64,000 nucleotides of DNA from Tubiluchus corallicola (taxonomy: Eukaryota; Priapulida; Priapulimorpha; Priapulimorphida; Tubiluchidae), in contig JAQGDQ010000353.1 of NCBI GenBank assembly GCA_030141605.1, positions 182,792 through 246,791 of the forward strand, in the 5' to 3' direction. Shown piece after piece: positions 49,401-60,522 of this stretch; the first letter of the stretch is position 1, and every line of letters begins with the position of its first letter. The notes below the pieces were generated by a model. The model was not told where the DNA came from. It ran no database searches and saw only the letters and a program-made list of their open reading frames with translations. The translations under genes and the position numbers were made by a program.

Positions 49401-52400
49401 TTTTAGTTATTCGTGTTTCATTCACTGTAGATTTATAATGCATCTCATTGTAGATTTATAATGCATTTTAGTTATTCGTGTTTCATTCACTGTAGATTCA
49501 TGTTTTATTCATTGTAGATTTATAATGCATTTTAGTTATTCGTGTTTCATTCACTGTAGATTTATAATGCATTTTGGTTATTCGTGTTTCATTCACTGTA
49601 GATTTATAATGCATTTTGGTTATTCGTGCTTCATTCACTGTAGATTTATAATGCATTTTGGTTATTCGTGTTTCATTCATTGTAGATTTATAATGCATTT
49701 TGGTTATTCGTGTTTCACTCATTGTAGATTTATAATGCATTTTAGTTATTCGTGTTTCATTCACTGTAGATTTATAATTCATTTTGGTTATTCGTGTTTC
49801 ACTCATTGTAGATTTATAATGCATTTTAGTTATTCGTGTTTCATTCACTGTAGATTTATAATGCATCTCATTGTAGATTTATAATGCATTTTAGTTATTC
49901 GTGTTTCATTCACTGTAGATTTATAATGCATTTTGGTTATTCGTGTTTCAGTCACTGTAGATTTATAATGCATTTTAGTTATTCGTGTTTCATTCATTGT
50001 AGATTTATAATGCATTTTAGTTATTCGTGTTTCACTCATTGTAGATTTATAATGCATTTTAGTTATTCGTGTTTCATTCACTGTAGATTCATGTTTTATT
50101 CATTGTAGATTTATAATGCATTTTAGTTATTCGTGTTTCATTCACTGTAGATTTATAATGCATTTTTGTTATTCGTGTTTCATTCACTGTAGATTTATAA
50201 TGCATTTTGGTTATTCGTGTTTCATTCACTGTAGATTTATAATGCATTTTAGTTATTCGTGTTTCATTCATTGTAGATTTATAATGCATTTTAGTTATTC
50301 GTTGATGCATTTTAGTTATTCGTGTTTCACTCATTGTAGATTTATGATGCATTTTAGTTATTCGTGTTTCACTCATTCTAGATTTATAATGCATTTTAGT
50401 TATTCGTGTTTCATTCATTGTAGATTTCTAATGCATTTTAGTTATTCGTGCTTCATTCATTGTAGATTTATAATGCATTTTAGTTATTCGTGTTTCACTC
50501 ATTGTAGATTTATAATGCATTTTAGTTATTCATGTTTTCTGTAGTATGGAAATTAATACAATTTATGTTATTTTCAGCCTAATATCGCCTCTGAAATATT
50601 GCTCTGATTATAGACCATTTTTCACTATTCATGATAGTGAGTTTAAGGAGTATACTAGTCGCACACAAGCACCGTAAGTAATTCTGTTTACAAGACTATA
50701 GTGCTTTCTGTAACTACGTGGCATTTATCCCTCAAGATAGTTTTGGACAGGGCCTGATTATGACTTTTTGGGACTCTATTGTAAATAAAATGAGGGGCAC
50801 TCATACATACAGAGGCACCCTATAACTTGCGGACATTAGTCTTAAATATTTTTTACTTTTGATATATTTTTGCCGACGTTTACATAGCTTAAAGTAAACT
50901 TATTGTAAATGTTTTAAATAAACTAGAAGAGCTAACTACAGGTAGCTTTCTTTTGTTTGTCACTGAAAATATACTATTAAGAATAAACACATGTTACTAA
51001 AGCTAAAGGGGTCCCTAGCCTGCAGCCTATACTAGCCTAGATATAGTAACTCAAATGTAGACTTAGGTAGTTCAAATGTGTCTTGGTAACTCAAATGTAG
51101 ATTTAGGTAATTCAAATGTGTCTTGGTAACTCAAATGTAGACTTAGGTAGTTCAAATGCGTTAACAATGGTTTTCAAGAAATCTTAAGCGTTTCTGGTAA
51201 GTCAAATGTAGACACATGTCAAGTCAAATGTGACATTGGTATCTCAAATGTGGATAGGTGGTAAAGTTTAAGGATGTTAAATTTAATCTTCTTTAATTTA
51301 AATTTAATAATTGCTCTTAAGTTAAAATAACAACGTTATAGGCCTACTAATAGATGCACTATCTTTGGTTTATCTTTTTCTAATTTGCACTTAAATAACT
51401 TAATTACCGATTTATTCAAAGTAATGCATCTACATTTGACTTACCTAAGTCACATTTGAGTTACCAAAACACATTTGAAATTCCTATGTCTACATTTGAC
51501 TTACCTAAGTCACATTTGAACTTTCCTGTGTCTACATTTGACGTGTAAAACCTATATATAGTAACAGTTTTAATTACAAGACATAGTAACTTACAAGAAA
51601 GAAAAAGCATGTTAAGCTGGACCTTCTTAAGTTTTCTGTGCTATTAACTTTATTTTTCTGTCAACTTAAAACGACTTTTACTTAACATTTCAACTGATTT
51701 TAGTTCTTGATAGTTTGAAATCATGTGTTATGATTTATGTGATATGAATATGTCAGACAAAGTGTTATTGTGTTAATTTTACAGCCCACCTGTGATCTTA
51801 GGAGTTACGAATCCATTTTTTGCCAAAACGCTTCAGCATTGGCCACATATCATTCGACTAGGAGAACATTTCTATCCACGTAAGTTAGCTGTTTTTTAAT
51901 TTTGCAAAAATCAAAAGTTATGTTTGATCAACGTAATTAAATAATTTGTAATTACACATCCATTGGGTATACAATTTACACAGATTTAGTTTGAAGTTTG
52001 ATATGATTCTTAGTTCATTATTTTATCTTAGCATATTTAACTCACAGTGCTATTACAATAAGCCTTTTCACAGTTTCGTATTACACTACAAGCAGTTGCT
52101 GTAGGTCAAAGGTTAAGTGTACCTGTACCACAGCAAAGCATCTTAACAACAACTGTTACGTGACATGTGGATAAAGCAAAGCCGTCAGCAGCTTCAGTAC
52201 AGCAACTTCAGCAGTTTTACATGGTCGTTACTTGGTTACATACTAGTCTGTGTGTAGAGTAACTTACTAGCAGGATCTTGCTTGGGAACAAGAAAAAATG
52301 AACTAGGTAAGGTTCTAGCTAGCTGTTAAAACTGTTACTATTACAGTAGCATGGGCTATGAGGCATTGTCAAGTGTATACAAATGCATTGTCTGTTACAC

Positions 52401-55400
52401 TTAACCTTTGACCTGTTCACGATCATCATCAATCGCTGAAACTATGAAAAGGCTTATTCTAATTGTGAACTTGCATGAATTGTGTTCTGTATTTCTATTT
52501 GTAGTTTTGCCATTTATTTATTGTAAATTTATGATGATTTTTTTAATTTTCTAATGCAGGTGCTTTAGGAAAGTCACACAAATTAAAAAAAGGTAGTAGT
52601 TTGAAGACGTTGGATTCCAAGCCAGGTGTTTATACTCGTTATAAGCCATACCTTAATAAGGATAAAATGGTTCTCAAACGCTTAGCAAAGGTAATTCAAG
52701 TTTGTTTTGCTATCGGATTTATTTAACTTGTTAATCAAATATTTTACTACCATTGTTGTCTAGTAGTGTTTCCCTCCATAATTAGACATGTACAGTAAAC
52801 TCCGCATAGCTCAAATCCAGCCGGACCGAAAAAAGTTTGAGTTAGGCGAGCGAAAAAATCGTCTGAAAATCAGAACAGCCAATAGGTAATTTATCATGCG
52901 ATGGTTTTGTAAAATGAGATACAAACCTGTAAATGTGTGTTAGCTGCATCCAAAATGTGCACAGTTATCATTATTACTCTCGCCTATGACAAGTCGTACA
53001 TGTACTAAATTTCACACGAACTTTAACAATGTACTTCTGCACAAATTCCATGAAACTTTTGCATTAATGGCGTTAGTGCAGTGTACAGTAAACTCCGCAT
53101 AACTCAAATCCAACCAGACCTAAAAAAATTTTGAGTTATTAGACATTTTGAGCTAAGTGATGTTGACCATTTTCCAGCATAGAAACTCTAAACCTCTCCT
53201 CCAGATGGCGAGCTAAATAGAAGGCAGAAAGTCAACCCTTCTATACATAAACGACGAGATTTGATGAGAGTTACATAAAGAATAACAAATTATGTAGTGA
53301 AACACAATTTTTCTATGTTACAATAGGGCATGTATTACACAATTACACTATTACACAACTCTGTTAAGTAATATAGGGCGCACTTTGTAAGACGTCAGAA
53401 TTTTTCCGGAAGCAGATACTGTTTTTGAGTTGTACGGAACTTTTTATTTTACCTAGACTATAACACGCACTCTTGAGTTAGGCGAAGTAAATTACATGTA
53501 TTTTGGTTAAATGTGCCATATTTTTTTATTTGAGTTAGGCGAAATTTTGAGTTATATATATTGAGTTAAGTGATGTTCTTTGTGGGGAAAACGAAGGATT
53601 TCATCCGTTCCGCTGAAATTTTTCAGTTATGCGATTTTGAGTTACGCAGAGAATTTACCGTATTGCCATTTTCACTAATTTCTGTTTTCAAATTTTTTTT
53701 CAATCTTGACAATTTCTGGCATACATGATTAGTGGTTTTTGAGAATTGTGTTGGTACTTGTATTTAACTAGGTCATTGGTATTGTGACAAGCTGTGAGTT
53801 TATCGCGGACTCGCTGTTTCGCGGGTTTTTGTATTTAGTACTCCGTCTAAAGTGTTTTTGCACATGCGAAGTACGTATTGTACAGTAATGTATAGATTTG
53901 ATGAATCTTGCATAAAAAATCACAAAATGTATAAAAATATATTAAAAATATTAATTCTAACATTAAAAGAATATTATAAATCATAAAAAATTACCATTTA
54001 CAATAAATAGTGTATTTGTGTGAAACTTATGTCTGGACTAATTGCATTTGATTCAGTTTGAACCTGGTTGAACCTACCTGCGTCATGTGAAATAATTATA
54101 ATTTATTATAGCTGTACTAAAATTAATAATAATGAATTAACTGTTTTAGGGAATTCAAACTCAGCGGCCAAATGAAGTTCAAAATGCGATGTTGAAACGC
54201 CATTTCTTGGAGATTACACAGAGTTTTATGATTCCGCTTGTAAGTAAGCTTTTGTTTATCAATGACAGGTGTGATATAAACGTGTTAAAATTTTTAAATA
54301 TTTGTTATATAGCACTATGTGAGAGACTACTACTTCATGATGCCCAAAGTCAAAAAATTCATGTTTGAGTAGCTTTATTACGTTTAATCTGTAAGAAAAA
54401 TCATAACAAAATATGACAAACTAATTTGAGCCAAAAAAGAAACAAAGAAATTAATAATAAAGTGAGACTGAATAAACTTACATCATGTCTCTACTACTCT
54501 TGACAAATAAATGGTTTAACTGAGACAAACAACAACAACAACAACAACAACAACAGCAACAACAGCAACAGCAACAGCAGCAACAACAACCTTCTTAGCC
54601 AAGAACAGACTGCCAACTAGGCAGGTAAACTAGCTCTGTCAGTAGAGCATGACAAAAAGACACCAAGTCAAGACATACACATGAATGCAGTTAAAAAGGA
54701 CAGTATAGGGGGTTTCCAGAATGAGAGAACACTGAAGTAATAAAATAACCTAAAATCTTTCACAACTATCATTGTGCTAAACATCATTTAGATATGTTGT
54801 TTGTGCTTACTAGACTTCAAAATGTTTGTAAATTGTCTAGGAGCGGTACGTAGCTAGCCTAATGCCTCTGCAAAGGAACATTTCTCCTTATAAGGTAAGA
54901 TCTTACTGTATTTGTTGTAGATAGAGCTAACAGTTTTAGCATCAGTCGATATTTCACTATTTGTTGTATACATCCGCATGCAAGGAAAATTTGGTATCAT
55001 ATCACCTTTTGCCACGTAATTACAGGTGATTAATTGTATTGCAATTTTAATTTTGCATTATAATTAGAACAGAAGCTGGAAAAATCGTCCAGTGTTGCTT
55101 ATTTACATAATTGTTTTGAAATGGCTTTAAGATCGCCGCCTGGTGATAGGATGTAACTACACTGTATATATTATACGTAATGGCTACATGCATTTGGCAC
55201 ACTGCTGCATCACTTATGTCTTATGCGTAATTTTGTTTTCGGTGTAACAAATTCGTTCATGTGCCGCTTAAAATTAGACTATGCTCAACAGGTTACTGAA
55301 CGCTTTATAATCTTGATCTCAGTTTTTCTTAGTTCTCGCTCGATTTCATCTTTCATTCACTACTCCCCCCCCCCCCCAACTTTTATGTATATATTATCAT

Positions 55401-58400
55401 TATTTCATTATTTCAATTATTAATCCTTTTTTTTAAGATTTCCGCATACAGTTTGGCCTGTCAAGCTATGTTTTTAGGCTCAAACTGTATGCATCAAAAT
55501 TACTATGTAATGTAATTTGCGTATGTATATGCTGCATTTTGTAATTTCTGGATAATACTGTATTTATATTTATAATTATTTCCGTGAAATTATCTGTATT
55601 TTTATTATAATTGTTAGATGCAGAGTGAAAATAAATAAACTTATAACTTATAAAGCCCTGATGACTACACTTCTGCACACAAGGCCTGTGTTTCCATTTA
55701 TTAGTCCAAAACCACTCTAAGTTAATACATGTTATATTAATTTAGTAATTTATGTTGTACTTGGAATTACGTAAGGGGGTGTACTTTACTTATGTAGTTG
55801 ATCATGTAATCTCAAGGGTGGATTATGCAATAAGAACAGATTTTTAGCTGTAATATTGCTTTTGCCCTTTCAGTATTTTGGGGTAATAATTCACGAATAT
55901 TATCGTACCTGCTAAGTATGCATTATTATAGTATTTTACTACTTTTGTACATATCTCAGTTCTACGTATGGGGAAAACTAAGTCATAGATCAGAAATCAG
56001 TCTCGGTCACAGTTACAATGAGTTCCATGAAATACAGATGATATTTTTGTTGTGTGTGTCTGTTTTTCATCTGTAAATAGCTACATAAATTTCTAAAGCA
56101 ATTTTTCATTTTTATTTGGTTTTATTGATGTGATTGCAGGGAACTCCGCGCATCAGACCATTCGATCCAGACGAGTTCATCAAGTCATTAGAATTCTCTG
56201 GTCCTCAACTCACAACAGGCATCAAGGGAGATTGGGTGGGACTGTACAGGTAAGTATTGCTGTTTAAATTTTCTTTAGACATAATTAAGTTGCATTCTGT
56301 TTATTATATTATGAGGTTGTTTAATTTTGTATTTTAGAATAAGTGTAATACAGCGATCTCCACGTAACTCAAAATCGCACAACTCAAATTTTCGTCTAAC
56401 TCAAGGAATTTCAGTGGAACGGGTGAAATCCTTCGTTTTTCCTACGACAAACATCGCTTAACTCAAAATATATAACTAGAAATTTCACCTAACTCAAATA
56501 CAAAAATTATGGTCCATTATTTCATCTAACTCCATACAAAAGTTATAATCAAAACACATGTAATTTACTTCGCCTAACTTAAAAATGCAAGTTATATTCT
56601 AGAAAAATAAAAAGTTTTGTACAACTCAAAAACAGTATCGTCTTCCGGGAAAATTCCGATGTCTTACAAGTCGCGCACCCTGATTAGTTTCTCCGGAATT
56701 GATCTTTCCGTGTTGTGTACGTGTCCTGTTGTAACATAAAAAAATCGTGTTTATTTGCTATTTTTTATGTAATTGTCATCAAATCTCGTCGTTTATGTAT
56801 AGAAGGATTGACTTTCTGCCTTCTATTTAGCTCGCCATCTGGAGGAGGGGTTTAGAGTTTCTATGCTGAAAAATGGTCAGCATCACTTAGCTCAAAATGT
56901 CTAATAACTCAAAGTTTTTTTCGGTTTGGTTGGATTTGAGTTATGTGGAGTTTACTGTACACTGCACTAACGCCATTAATGCAAAAGTTTCACGGAATTT
57001 GTACAGAAGTACATTGTTACTTTTCATGTGAAATTTAGTACATGTACGACTTGTGACAGGCGAGAGTAATAGTGATAACTGTGCACATTTTGGATGCAGC
57101 TAACACACATTTACAGTTTTGTATCTCATTTTACAAAACTATCGCATGATAAATTACCTATTGGCTCTTCTGATTTTCAGACGATTTTTTCGCTGTGCTA
57201 ATTTTGAGGGTTGGTATAATACTCGTACGCAAGAGGTGAACCGAAAGCTTCAATTACTTCACCTGGAAGCATTGTCGGATGCAGTAAGTGAAACATAACT
57301 TCATATATAACACTACATGTTTAGTATACATGCAACACTTTTGCTGTTTGGAATTCTGATGACTAAAGTTATAATATGATAATCCATTCAAATCGTCGTA
57401 GTGCAGTTTTAACATATTTTTATCATATTTTTGTACATGCATTAGTTTGCTGTCTTGTTACTAAATTTGCTTGAGTTGGTTTGTGTTACCCGAGTGTAAA
57501 GCTTTGTTCGTGTTTCTACATAGGAAGTAAAAAAGAGCAAATTCAAACCCAGAAATTCACTCCAGCTGTATAGCTGATATTATTAACAAACTTAATTCGC
57601 ATATTTGCACTACATATATTTTGTTACAGTCGAACCTTTATACCGCTTCCCGTTGTACTGCCAAACTGGTTTACTGTCTGCATTATGTCCAGGAACAAAA
57701 TGGCTGTATTCATCTGTATATAAAAATAACTTATTGTACTATCAGGCAAATTAATATAGATTTGCCGTGGCCCTCTCGCGAATTCTAAATACGCCTATGA
57801 CACCCACCGCTGAACGGGCTATCTATCCATGGCCGGCACCACCCATGTCCCGTTCTCCAGATCTCAGACGTATAACTTTTGCAAAAAACGGCAGAAAAAT
57901 GGCCATTTTTGGAGGTTTTTTGTCCCCCGTTCTTTCCGGTGGGCCCCATTCGAAAAATAAACCTGCAACGGCACGACACTAGATCGAGACCTTTCGTTTG
58001 GTGTACAGATCGTCGCAAATGGTGCCGTCGTCGAAGCTGTAGCCTCGAATCTTATATATATATATATATATAACATACCAGTAGAATTAATATATACGAT
58101 TTTCAATTGGAAATACCGCCAGCATTCTTAACTAATGTCAACAGCTTCATGTACTGCCAGCTCTGCGGGGCTGCTATATGCTCTGCTGAGTCGCTGACCA
58201 GATGTCACATGTCATGTAAAATAATGCACGTTACCGTGTTTTAATTGTTTGTAAGCTGTACTGTAGATTATACAATCAGAATAATACCATTGTCAATGCG
58301 CCACGCAGTCATAATAATAACTGACAAGAAAACACGTGGTTCTTTTTCACCACAAGAAATGTGATATTTGCTTGTTTCTAAGAATCGTCTAAGCAAATCC

Positions 58401-60219
58401 CGACAAGAAATTTGTAGTTAACTTAACCCTTTTTTGTACGTAAACATGTTTAGTTAAACAGTAGGCTTGCAGTCTATTAGATAGTTGAGTGCAAGGCACG
58501 TACAATCGACCCTCGTTAAACCGGACCCCGTTAGCCCGGATATCGGATAAGACGGACGTCATCCGTGGTAAAGGAAACTGACCGATTTCCGACCGAGCCA
58601 GAGCGCTAAACACAACACGGCCTACCAACTCACCACGAGCCATTGACGGGCCGAAGCGGCTCGTGGTGCCGCCCAGGCTGCTACGATTCCTGCCAAAATT
58701 CAGTTTGCTTACCCCATCGAAAGCACTTGCTAATTTCTTTATCCTCACAGGTTAACTATTTTAAAGTAATATACAGTATAGTATATAGTGCACAGTATAT
58801 AGTGCAATGTATATAGGCCTTATTAAGGTGATTATTCCTGTATAATATAGACCATATATAGGCATATCGGATAAATCGGACAATCGGCTAAACCGGACCA
58901 CCCCTCCTCCCCCAATTAGTCCGGTTTAACGAGGGTTGACCGTATATCACATAGACAAAATGTTTTTGATAAAGATGATTGATTTTGAGTATGTCATTAA
59001 TTCCCGAATGATTAATTTAATAATTTTCTCTTAATTCATTAACCTTTAAAAATGAGGACTCTAACCTGTGTACACTTGTCTGGCTCTTGTAATTCATCCA
59101 AGGCAAAACTTAACACACCTCGTTATAACTCCAACTTTTTCCCCTTTCCAAAGTGGGCAGTATAAAGAGATTTTTTTATGTTGTCATTTTTTATTTTCAT
59201 TTAATCACCGTTGTTAGCATACTGTATAAGAAATTCTAAATAGTTAGTTTCTGTGCTTATTTCCTATAGGATTTAGTTTCTTGGGTGAAGGGAAGAGAGG
59301 AAGTCGAAATTGTAGACTTGATATTGAAGATCAAGGAAAAAATGGTAGGAACTGATTTAATCGAACTTTCGTTTACATTTTATGTATAAATGTACTTCTA
59401 GAGATGAGCATCGAACGTTCAAATTCGATAGATCTAATTTTAATGACAGTTGTTGGTCTTGTTGGCATCCTTCTGTCTCAGAAGACAATTGAATGCGCGC
59501 CAAGAGAGTCTGATCCTTGAACGTCTCCAGGGCGCACGCCTGGGCAAGGTGTAAGGAGATCCTGAGTTGCCCAGACAACAGGAACCCCCTCTCTTCCTCC
59601 CTGGTGTAGTCCAAAGGAAAGCGGAGCGATACGTTTGGCACCTGGTTGGCTGCAGGAGCTGCCGGAGTCAGTGAGCATGCTGCACTGGTCCGCCTTCGGG
59701 TCTCCACTCCTGATTTGGAAGGTTTACTCCTCTACACATGACCGTTGAGTTACGTCACGACCTCCTCCGCCCTCTAGCCGTTGGCTGCTTGTGCAGCTCC
59801 TCCGCCTAGTGTCGAGATACAGTGTGGGCATCCCGCAAGCCTACAGCACCTGGTATTCCTACATGGTCACCCATCCAAGCACTAACCAGGCTCTACGTTG
59901 CTTAACTACGGTGATCAGACGAGAACCGGTGTTTTCAACGTGATTTGGCCGTAGTAATGACAGTAAGGCAGCACTATTACTAATCCCTAGTGAATTGCTT
60001 AAATATTTTAAGTTAAATCAAACTGTGTTTCAGACATCCGTATTAACGATGTGCTAATAATGTGTTGACAATTAATGCTTTTATTTTCTGCTACAGTTTT
60101 TAGCTGCAAGACATCAGTTGCCAGTGAAAAAGGATACATCTGCAAAGCTAGAGCAGCAAATTAGCACTGTGGTCAGTTCATTACCAGAAGACTTGCGAGG
60201 TGTACTGAGCAACTCTTAA
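37479..60219 (+). CDS. DENND6A: DENN domain-containing protein 6 (Rab GEF), complete
   Basis: Seventeen exons in agreeing phase encode 583 residues (human DENND6A: 608): 37479-37649, 39386-39424, 41406-41448, 42499-42611, 43922-44002, 46263-46448, 47560-47678, 48303-48425, 50578-50673, 51785-51879, 52560-52690, 54150-54239, 54841-54894, 56140-56249, 57181-57283, 59270-59344 and 60097-60219. Recognisable blocks in order: [160 protein letters not shown] and [15 protein letters not shown]6A is a guanine exchange factor for Rab14 in endocytic recycling and influences N-cadherin shedding. Two in-frame ATGs (37479, 37491) are possible starts. DENND6A versus DENND6B is not separable in an invertebrate; one gene is expected. 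The exon at 57181 is odd: its 5' end matches a transposon. Confidence 0.96.
39487..39590. repeat. 49-bp imperfect tandem duplication
   Basis: TAATCTTGGCAGAGCATGCC occurs twice, 49 bases apart, with related flanks, in DENND6 intron 2. Confidence 0.85.
41565..42005 (-). mobile_element. Retroelement 3' region, copy 1 (inverted copy at 55240-55650)
   Basis: This segment and 55240-55650 are inverted copies sharing GCATACAGTTTG, TTGACAGGCCAAACTGTACG, a GGGGGG run, TGTTGAGCATAGTC and a TTTATTTATTTCCACTCTGC terminus. The end reading AATAAATAAACTTA on the opposite strand looks like a LINE 3' terminus. No RT motifs remain. It lies in DENND6 intron 3. Confidence 0.7.
43484..43867. mobile_element. hAT (Charlie-like) MITE, second copy
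   Basis: Same family as 13551-13965 in opposite orientation: left end CAAGGGTGTGCAAAT, right end TTTGGACACCCCTG. It is flanked by TTATAAAG (43476-43483) and TTGTAAAG (43868-43875), seven of eight bases identical. It lies 54 bases before the DENND6 exon at 43922. Confidence 0.87.
46578..47139 (+). mobile_element. Short LINE-derived element with C-terminal RT fragment
   Basis: Flanked by the 14-bp direct repeat ATTGTGATTACACA (46564-46577 and 47140-47153). It opens with CCTAGCCACTGGGGG and CGGTCCCAAGCCCGGATAAA, then runs into a LINE C-terminal frame: [45 protein letters not shown], then after a +/-1 frameshift [19 protein letters not shown]-like residues and [11 protein letters not shown]. It ends in AAGAAGAAG. 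The shared head with the 27849-28156 copy argues for a defined 5' end, not random truncation. Lies in DENND6 intron 6. Confidence 0.88.
49081..50540. repeat. 42-bp minisatellite, about 35 copies
   Basis: Tandem 42-bp units built on TAGATTTATAATGCATTTTA and GTTATTCGTGTTTCATTCA, with variation mostly at two or three positions. Because 42 is a multiple of three, one frame stays open on each strand ([14 protein letters not shown] on plus, [14 protein letters not shown] on minus). Irregular units (ATGCATCTCATTG at 49441 and 49863; GATTCATGTTTTATTC at 49495 and 50085) show block duplications. It lies in DENND6 intron 8, ending about 40 bases before the exon at 50578. Confidence 0.97.
51050..51556. 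mobile_element. MITE with TCAAATGT subrepeats, copy 2 (inverted)
   Basis: Reverse-complement relative of 11682-12192, in DENND6 intron 9. Its right end reads GTGTAAAACCTATA; its left end has lost the last dozen bases and begins TAACTCAAATGTAGAC. The alternating ACTCAAATGTAGA and TTCAAATGTGTCTTGG units are clear. Confidence 0.8.
52057..52458. mobile_element. MITE with inverted termini, about 400 bp
   Basis: Left end AATAAGCCTTTTCACAGTTT and right end AAACTATGAAAAGGCTTATT are inverted repeats. A second internal inverted pair is GGTCAAAGGTTAAGTGTA and TACACTTAACCTTTGACC-like sequence. Non-coding, in DENND6 intron 10. Confidence 0.78.
52791..53662 (+). mobile_element. Tigger/pogo-like non-autonomous element, copy A
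   Basis: The left end TACAGTAAACTCCGCATAGC recurs as a second internal end at 53084 (TACAGTAAACTCCGCATAAC), and the right end reads GAGTTACGCAGAGAATTTAC, an inverted relative. GAGTTAGGCGA-like motifs recur throughout. The style (CAGTNAACTCCGCATAACTC) is that of pogo/Tigger termini. Its reverse complement (copy B) is at 56349-57194. It contains no transposase. It is in DENND6 intron 11. Confidence 0.75.
54528..54600. repeat. (CAA)n microsatellite
   Basis: CAA and CAG repeats in DENND6 intron 12. Confidence 0.95.
55240..55650 (+). mobile_element. Retroelement 3' region, copy 2
   Basis: Inverted copy of 41565-42005, ending GAAAATAAATAAACTTATAA. It contains a run of C at about 55365-55377. Lies in DENND6 intron 13. 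Confidence 0.7.
56349..57194 (-). mobile_element. Tigger/pogo-like element copy B, running into a DENND6 exon
   Basis: Reverse complement of copy A from its right end up to A position 52849. The copy runs without a break through the intron 14 acceptor: GATTTTCAG is followed by ACGATTTTTTCGCT in both copies, and in copy B those 14 bases are the first 14 bases of the DENND6 exon 57181-57283. Beyond this point copy A continues to its terminus and copy B continues as conserved DENND6 coding sequence ([11 protein letters not shown]). Confidence 0.75.
57760..58100. repeat. GC-richer interspersed repeat with (TA)n
   Basis: A GC-richer block in DENND6 intron 15, ending with GTAGCCTCGAATCTTATA, a TA tract and CCAGTAGAATTAATATA. 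The last part recurs inverted at about 12915-12975. Several short frames cross it on both strands without family resemblance. Confidence 0.5.
58501..58944. mobile_element. Tigger/pogo-like MITE, 444 bp
   Basis: Left end TACAATCGACCCTCGTTAAA and right end TTTAACGAGGGTTGACCGTA are inverted repeats, with CCGGAC motifs just inside each. TA lies at both edges, as expected for a Tc1/mariner-superfamily insertion. The minus-strand frame at 58748-58389 has no transposase motifs. In DENND6 intron 15. Confidence 0.82.
59402..59955 (-). mobile_element. 5S rRNA-headed SINE or 5S pseudogene with GC-rich body
   Basis: Minus-strand positions about 59955-59838 form an almost complete 5S rRNA: TACGGCCAAATCACGTTGAA, GGTTCTCGTCTGATCACCG, GTTAAGCAACGTAGAG, CTGGTTAGTGCTTGGATGG and GGTGCTGTAGGCT, including the internal promoter. 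Downstream is a GC-rich body of about 430 bases unlike the AT-rich surroundings. A polymerase III 5S head on a separate body is the layout of SINE3-type elements. A true 5S gene is less likely because of the lone intronic, antisense location. Intron 16 of DENND6. Confidence 0.65.
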
Positions 60220-60384
60220 ATATCGAAGCTTTGAAACTCAAAATGGAGGCACGATCTCATACAGCTGTGTAGTAAAGAACTACTAAACTACTATATGTAA
60301 AAGTGAAAGTTTGTATAGTATGTATCTCCCAATGTTAGTTGTATCAGTAAGTTCACCAAGTTGTACAAGATGGCGCAGGGTGAA

Positions 60385-60390
60385 AATAAA
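60385..60390 (+). terminator. Candidate polyadenylation signal for DENND6
   Basis: AATAAA 166 bases after the DENND6 stop codon; a second AATAAA lies at 60490-60495, just before the transposon that starts at 60523. Either may be used. Confidence 0.5.
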
Positions 60391-60522
60391 TACTCAGCTG
60401 AGTGCTGGGCTATAGATTTTAGTGAAATGACTCTTGACCTTGAACCTCTTGGTCAAGATCACTAACTACTACAGCAAAATGTATCTCCCAATAAAATCCA
60501 TAGATATCTATATTATAAGTTA

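Noticed and set aside
49033-50544. Repetitive frames that could suggest a repeat protein (14-residue units)
   Set aside because: They are inside a DENND6 intron, open on both strands at once, and explained by a 42-bp tandem unit with no start context or signal peptide.
57767-58106. Four overlapping frames of 64-80 residues on both strands
   Set aside because: The block is a GC-richer interspersed repeat part of which recurs at 12915-12975; none of the frames shows family motifs or suitable splice borders.
58389-58748. 119-residue minus-strand frame
   Set aside because: It crosses the terminus of the Tigger-like MITE at 58501-58944 and shows no transposase motif.
59357-59707. 116-residue minus-strand frame starting [15 protein letters not shown]
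   Set aside because: It lies in the GC-rich body behind the 5S-like head, overlaps another frame, and resembles no known protein; the GC content alone explains the lack of stops.
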